Positions 41,634 to 45,626 of a stretch of DNA of 45,626 nt are shown here, in pieces. The stretch spans positions 1 to 45,626 of the forward strand of contig CANLHK010000017.1 in assembly GCA_947490615.1 (NCBI GenBank), given 5' to 3'. Source of the DNA: Planctomycetaceae bacterium (GTDB lineage Bacteria > Planctomycetota > Phycisphaerae > Phycisphaerales > SM1A02). Under the pieces are notes generated by a model, which saw only the letters and a program-made list of their open reading frames with translations, made no database searches and was not told the origin of the DNA. The position numbers were made by a program, and so were the translations under genes. Within the stretch, counting starts at the first letter, position 1. Each line of letters starts with the position of its first letter.

Positions 41634-43949
41634 ATGACTTGGATCATGCCCACCTCCACTCAGTTTCGTCGTCTCGCGAACTCGTGTCTCCGCGTCGCTG
41701 CGCACACGCTGTTGGCCTTCGTTGCGGCAGGCGCGCTCACCAGTGGAGCGCTCGCGCAGGAGAAGCCCGAGTTCCATGAAGGCGACGCCATCGTGCGCGC
41801 GACGATTCGTTCGGCGCGCGATGTGCGCACTCTCTTGGCGATCTCGAAGGATGCGCTGACGCATCGTCTTGACTTTGGTCCTGCAGACTTCATCGTCGAC
41901 GCGAAAGGACTTGCTGCGCTCAAGCAGGCGGGCATTCCACTCGAGGTCGTCGTGGCCGATCTCGGCCCCGTGTTGCGCGCCGAGTATGACGCGCGCATGG
42001 CAGGCAACGCCGACGGTGGCGTCGCGGGTGCTGACTTCTTCGCGGACTTTCGCACCATCGATCAGATTTACGCGCGGCTTGATTTGTACGCGCTCGCGCA
42101 TCCTGATCTGGTCACGCCGTTTCTCGTGGGCACCTCGTTGGAGGGGCGACCAATCCGCGGCATTCGCATCACCAAGGCTGCAGCAGGCGCGCCTGGAGTC
42201 CTCTTCAACGCCACGCAACACGCGCGCGAGTGGGGAGCGACGACCGCGGGCATGTACATCGCCGATCAACTCGTCAATGGCTACGGCGTCAATCCGCGCG
42301 TCACCGCGCTGTTGGATCGCGCGTGGGTCGATGTGATTCCCGTGGTGAACCCTGACGGCTATGTCTACACCTGGACGACCAATCGTCTGTGGCGCAAGAA
42401 TCGTCGTCCTAACACCGACGGAACCTTTGGCGTCGATCTCAATCGCAACTGGTCCTTCCAATGGGGCGGCGGCGGCGCGAGCACCAACCCCAACGACGAG
42501 ACCTATCGCGGCGTCGCGCCTTTCTCTGAGCCTGAAAGTGCAGCGATGCGCGACTACTTCATCGCCAACACCGCGCTCGCTGGTCACATTGATTTCCATT
42601 CGTACAGCCAGCTCGTGCTCTCGCCATGGGGATACACGACGGCGCTCGCGCCCAACAACGACGCGTTCCTTGCGCTGGGCAATGAGATGAAGGACGCGAT
42701 CCGTCGCACCAACGGCGTGAGCTACACCGCAGGGCCGATCGCCAGCACGCTCTATATCGCGAGCGGCAGTTCGGTCGATCACGCCTACGGCCAACACGGT
42801 GTGCCGAGCTACACGATCGAGGTGCGCGACACGGGGACCTTCGGTTTCGTGATGCCTGCGAGTGAGATTCTCCCCAACGCCACCGAGAACTTTGCGGCGG
42901 CGATGGAGCTTGCGGATTCGACCGTTGATGGCGCGGTCATTCGCTTTCCGCTTGGCGCACCAACCACGGTCAACTACGACGCGCCTGCACCGATCGTCGT
43001 TGAGGTTCGCGCGATTCGCGGCTCGATCGTCGATGGTGGAGTCACGCTCCACAGTCGACTCGTTGGTGCGGCAGCGTTCGCCACGACCACGATGTCTGCG
43101 CAAGGCAACGGGCTGTTCGCTGCGCCGTTTGGTTCGACACCGTGCGGCGCGTCAAGAGAGTGGTTCATCACCGCAGTCTCAACCGTCGGCAGCGCGCGCT
43201 GGCCGCATCTGCCTGTGCTTGCGCAGAGCACGACGGCGACCGCGACACTCATCACCTACGAAGAGACCTTCGAAACCAATCTCGCTTGGACCGTTGGCGC
43301 AGCGGGCGACGCTGCGACCTCAGGCGTCTGGACGCGCGTCGACCCAGTCGGCACGCTCGCGCAACCTGAGAACGACTCCGTCGATGTCGGCGCGCTCTGC
43401 TACATCACGGGCCAAGGTGTCGCTGGCGGCGCGGTGGGTGCAGCGGATCTTGATGGCGGCATCACCACGCTGACCTCGCCGATCCTGGACGCGAGTCATC
43501 CCGAGAGCACGGTGTCATATCGCCGTTGGTACTCCAACAACCAAGGCAGCGCGCCCAATGCCGATTCGATGCCCATCGCGATTTCGTCTGACGGTGGCGT
43601 GACCTGGATCACGCTGGAAGATGTCAGCGAGAACGCCAGCGCGTGGGTCGAGAAGAGTTTCCGCGTTGCCGACTTCGTGACGCCAAGCGCCAATGTTCGT
43701 CTGCGCTTCCAAGCGCGCGATCTCGCCACAGGCTCCGTCGTCGAGGCGGGCGTCGACTTCGTGCGCGTCCTGACATCGGGCTGCCCCGAGACAGGCGACC
43801 CAGCCGATCTCAACAACGACGGCGCTGTCGACTCGCAAGACCTCGCGATGCTCCTCAACAACTGGGGCAACCCAGGAGTCGGAGACATCGACGGCAACGG
43901 CGCGGTCGAGTCGGCGGACCTCGCGGTGGTGCTGAACAACTGGGGTTGA
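41634..43949 (+). CDS. Secreted M14 zinc carboxypeptidase with dockerin-like C-terminus
   Basis: 771 aa from the ATG at 41634; Met-5 (41646) is a plausible alternative. Signal peptide to about residue 42 (TLLAFVAAGALTSGALAQE). After a pro-region, the peptidase domain has 'LFNATQHAREWGATTAGMYIADQL' (His and Glu of the H-x-x-E zinc motif), 'VVNPDGYVYTWTTNRLWRKN', 'GVDLNRNWSFQWGG', third zinc ligand 'GHIDFHSYSQL', and catalytic Glu in 'YTIEVRD'. The downstream part has beta-sandwich segments, then 'DPADLNNDGAVDSQDLAMLLNNWG' and 'GDIDGNGAVESADLAVVLNNWG'. These two EF-hand-like dockerin repeats are also found at the end of the RCC1 gene product. Probably extracellular protein degradation. Confidence 0.92.
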   Translation: MTWIMPTSTQFRRLANSCLRVAAHTLLAFVAAGALTSGALAQEKPEFHEGDAIVRATIRSARDVRTLLAISKDALTHRLDFGPADFIVDAKGLAALKQAGIPLEVVVADLGPVLRAEYDARMAGNADGGVAGADFFADFRTIDQIYARLDLYALAHPDLVTPFLVGTSLEGRPIRGIRITKAAAGAPGVLFNATQHAREWGATTAGMYIADQLVNGYGVNPRVTALLDRAWVDVIPVVNPDGYVYTWTTNRLWRKNRRPNTDGTFGVDLNRNWSFQWGGGGASTNPNDETYRGVAPFSEPESAAMRDYFIANTALAGHIDFHSYSQLVLSPWGYTTALAPNNDAFLALGNEMKDAIRRTNGVSYTAGPIASTLYIASGSSVDHAYGQHGVPSYTIEVRDTGTFGFVMPASEILPNATENFAAAMELADSTVDGAVIRFPLGAPTTVNYDAPAPIVVEVRAIRGSIVDGGVTLHSRLVGAAAFATTTMSAQGNGLFAAPFGSTPCGASREWFITAVSTVGSARWPHLPVLAQSTTATATLITYEETFETNLAWTVGAAGDAATSGVWTRVDPVGTLAQPENDSVDVGALCYITGQGVAGGAVGAADLDGGITTLTSPILDASHPESTVSYRRWYSNNQGSAPNADSMPIAISSDGGVTWITLEDVSENASAWVEKSFRVADFVTPSANVRLRFQARDLATGSVVEAGVDFVRVLTSGCPETGDPADLNNDGAVDSQDLAMLLNNWGNPGVGDIDGNGAVESADLAVVLNNWG

Positions 43950-44225
43950 GTTCGCGCAGGGGCACGCAACACCATCTCGCAGCACCATCTCGCAACGCGT
44001 GACTCCGTTGGCGCTTGCGTCGTGACAGCATTGGCGGATGACGCCGACGCGTCGCGAGCGGCCCACGAATTCGGCACTTTCCCGTGCGGGAAAACAGCCG
44101 GATGACGCATGACGGGTGTTCGATACCTCCCGCGAAACTTGTGGCGTCGCAGTGAGGAGCCCCGGGGAATGCCACCAGGACGACTCTCCGCGCCAAACGG
44201 CGGACCCGAAGATTTGGAGTTCACG
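43950..44225. promoter_or_regulatory. Intergenic region upstream of the lectin gene
   Basis: 276 bp. It contains a doubled CACCATCTCGCA (43970-43981 and 43983-43994), a 6-bp stem GCGTCG (44017-44022) with CGACGC (44044-44049), and a perfect palindrome TTTCCCG-TG-CGGGAAA (44078-44093). The palindrome could be an operator or a weak terminator; no T-run follows on the plus strand. No coding frame of interest. Confidence 0.4.
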
Positions 44226-45626
44226 ATGTCGATGCAATCGATCGGTGTGTTGTTGTCGCTCACTCTTGCGTCGAGCGCGATCGCCCAAGAGGCCGTCCAG
44301 TGGAGAGTGGAGGATGGGGGGAATGGGCATTGGTATCAGGGAATCATCGCGGATGGCATCACGTGGACCGAAGCGCGAGCTACCGCGAACAGCATTGGCG
44401 GAGATCTCGTGACGCTGACGAGCGTCGCAGAATCTGGATTTGTGTTCAGCGCAATCGCGTCGAACGCGATGCTCTGGCAGAACAGAGTCGGACCGTGGAT
44501 TGGGCTCTTGCAGGCGCGAACCGCTTTGGAACCAGCAGAGGGGTGGAGATGGTGTGACGGATCTCCACTGACGTTTGACTTGTGGCATCCGAATGGAATA
44601 GGTGGTGGTTCAAATCCAATCGAGTGGGGACCTTGCATCGACGCCGACTTTGGTGCTTACTACTGTTGGGTCAACGATCCAACGGTCGAGTCATGCCCGA
44701 TGAACACGTGGGGTTCTTACCAAGACTCGCACGACCCAGAATGTCATTGGGAGCCGTACCGATCCTTCATCGTTGAATGGTCCGCCGACTGCAACAACGA
44801 CGGCATTGTGGATTACGGGCAGATCCGCGATGGCTCCCTCGACGATCTCGACGCGAACAATGTGCCAGACTGTTGTGAGCAAGAGATTGATTACGGACTT
44901 ACGACACCAGTGCAGTGGCGCGCGGAGGATGGCGGGAACGGGCATTGGTATCAATTCGTTCGTGGTCCCTCTCAGGTCTGTTGGGTCGAGGCTCGGGACG
45001 GAGCGGCTGAACGCGGTGGGCATCTCGTCTCGATCACGAACGGTGCAGAAAGCGCGTTTGTAACCGCGCTCGTCGTGCCGCACGATCTCGGCGATGGCGC
45101 TCCAGGCCCGTACATCGGCGCAACATGCGAGGGTCGGCCATGGGGTGACTGGTACTGGCTCTCGGGAGAGCCGTTTTCGTACACGAACTGGAATTCGGGC
45201 GAGCCAAACAGCGGCGGCGGCGAGCTGTATGTTCATCTCTTCAGCTGGAGCTCGGGCTTGCGGTGGAACGACACAGACGCAGGCGAGCCGCCGAGCTTCA
45301 TCATCGAATGGTCCGCCGACTGCAACAGCGACGGCATTGTGGATTTCGGGCAGATTCGCGATGGCACTCTCGACGATCTCGACGCGAACGGCGTGCCGGA
45401 CTGTTGTGATGCGGGAGAGCCGTGCGACACCAATCTCATTCAGAACGGCGGATTCGAGAGCGGGCCTGACCAAGCGTGCGGTTGGATCTGCATCGGAACA
45501 GGCGGCACCGAGCTCTACGACTGGCAGGTCACGCTGAACAGCGTTGACCGTCAGCGCACTGAGCCTCCAGACTGCATGCCAGAAAGTTGGCTCGCTTTCG
45601 AAGGGGCGCACTCCGTTGACCTAAAC
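44226..45626 (+). CDS. Secreted protein with two tandem C-type-lectin units (C-terminus cut by window edge)
   Basis: 467 codons from the ATG at 44226 with no stop to the right edge. Signal peptide MSMQSIGVLLSLTLASSAIA. Each unit has 'VQWRxEDGGNGHWYQ', 'WTEARATANSIGGDLVTLTS' / 'WVEARDGAAERGGHLVSITN', a 'WIGL'/'YIGA' strand and Cys-rich loops, and ends 'FIVEWSADCNNDGIVDYGQI' followed by 'RDGSLDDLDANNVPDCC'. The last part is an EF-hand-like D-x-N-x-D-G module. The second unit is followed by 'NLIQNGGFESGPDQ...WQVTLNSVD...SWLAFEGAHSVDLN', which resembles a DUF642/choice-of-anchor C start. It is probably an extracellular carbohydrate-binding or adhesion protein. The rest lies outside. Confidence 0.85.
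   Translation, partial: MSMQSIGVLLSLTLASSAIAQEAVQWRVEDGGNGHWYQGIIADGITWTEARATANSIGGDLVTLTSVAESGFVFSAIASNAMLWQNRVGPWIGLLQARTALEPAEGWRWCDGSPLTFDLWHPNGIGGGSNPIEWGPCIDADFGAYYCWVNDPTVESCPMNTWGSYQDSHDPECHWEPYRSFIVEWSADCNNDGIVDYGQIRDGSLDDLDANNVPDCCEQEIDYGLTTPVQWRAEDGGNGHWYQFVRGPSQVCWVEARDGAAERGGHLVSITNGAESAFVTALVVPHDLGDGAPGPYIGATCEGRPWGDWYWLSGEPFSYTNWNSGEPNSGGGELYVHLFSWSSGLRWNDTDAGEPPSFIIEWSADCNSDGIVDFGQIRDGTLDDLDANGVPDCCDAGEPCDTNLIQNGGFESGPDQACGWICIGTGGTELYDWQVTLNSVDRQRTEPPDCMPESWLAFEGAHSVDLN
44766..45407 (+). repeat. Internal duplication in the lectin gene, 531 bp apart
   Basis: 44766-44876 and 45297-45407 are 111-bp blocks with high nucleotide identity (most differences are silent or single bases: AACAAC/AACAGC, TAC/TTC, TCC/ACT). 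Another matching block, 'GAGGATGG(G/C)GGGAA(T/C)GGGCATTGG', starts near 44317 and 44934. The first lectin half between these blocks is much more diverged. This suggests recent duplication or gene conversion of the conserved edges. Confidence 0.8.

Noticed and set aside
40548-43103. Very long open minus-strand frame (about 850 codons) covering the M14 peptidase gene
   Set aside because: Only its 3' part (ChaN-like, from 41537) has family sequence; the rest is an Arg-rich shadow antisense to the well-supported carboxypeptidase gene.

Overview
The window is a GC-rich, gene-dense bacterial chromosome segment with about 38 protein genes, no rRNA or tRNA gene, no CRISPR array and no insertion sequence that I could recognise. 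The content points to a planctomycete of the Phycisphaerae type. The signs are secreted proteins ending in paired D-x-N-x-D-G-x-V-x-S-x-D-L-x-x-L-L-x-x-W (dockerin-like) repeats, an N-terminal 'P-T-I-Q-A-A-I' parallel beta-helix protein, RCC1-repeat and C-type-lectin surface proteins, DUF1573 and DUF1684 proteins, CxC...CxxC zinc-ribbon membrane proteins and a class II (B12) ribonucleotide reductase. The taxonomic assignment is inference from these families.

Layout. 1-3489: two secreted repeat proteins on the minus strand, a beta-helix protein cut by the left edge and a 13-repeat RCC1 protein with a dockerin-like tail. 3997-5000: a translationally coupled pair (conserved hypothetical plus DUF456 membrane protein). 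5074-9259: a TPR lipoprotein, an ArsR-type regulator fused to a SAM-dependent methyltransferase, a secreted triple TRASH-like metal-binding protein and S-adenosylhomocysteinase (ahcY). This is a SAH/methionine-cycle neighbourhood with a candidate operator. 9343-13726: an NAD-dependent epimerase-like protein, a DUF1573 protein, a thiolase and fructose-1,6-bisphosphatase. 13984-17362: a membrane protein, a PfkB sugar kinase and two tandem paralogous zinc-ribbon membrane proteins. 17426-20657: MmgE/PrpD, a GNAT acetyltransferase and a B12-binding/MeaB-type GTPase fusion; with the thiolase these hint at acyl-CoA or propionate metabolism. 20737-25261: a membrane protein, a Dabb lipoprotein, a MalY/PatB-type aminotransferase, an FAD monooxygenase and a DUF1684 lipoprotein.

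25300-31365 is the most unusual part. Deoxynucleotide genes dcd and nrdJ run on the minus strand, separated by five tandem 11-bp repeats. Downstream of nrdJ, a 585-bp gene-free stretch contains at least six consecutive hairpins (five with perfect stems of 7-12 bp) ending in a textbook intrinsic terminator, which I read as a candidate structured non-coding RNA. 31366-43949: pcrA/uvrD helicase, an SthA-like flavoprotein lacking both active-site cysteines, a prolyl oligopeptidase, map, hutI, sixA, a STAS protein, a ChaN-like lipoprotein and a secreted M14 carboxypeptidase with a dockerin-like tail. 44226-45626: a secreted protein with two tandem C-type-lectin units, cut by the right edge.

How genes work together. 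dcd, nrdJ and pcrA form a DNA-precursor/DNA-repair neighbourhood. The ArsR-methyltransferase protein and ahcY are likely regulator and target. The B12-GTPase and nrdJ both depend on adenosylcobalamin. All functional statements are from motif reading of translations; no database search was possible.
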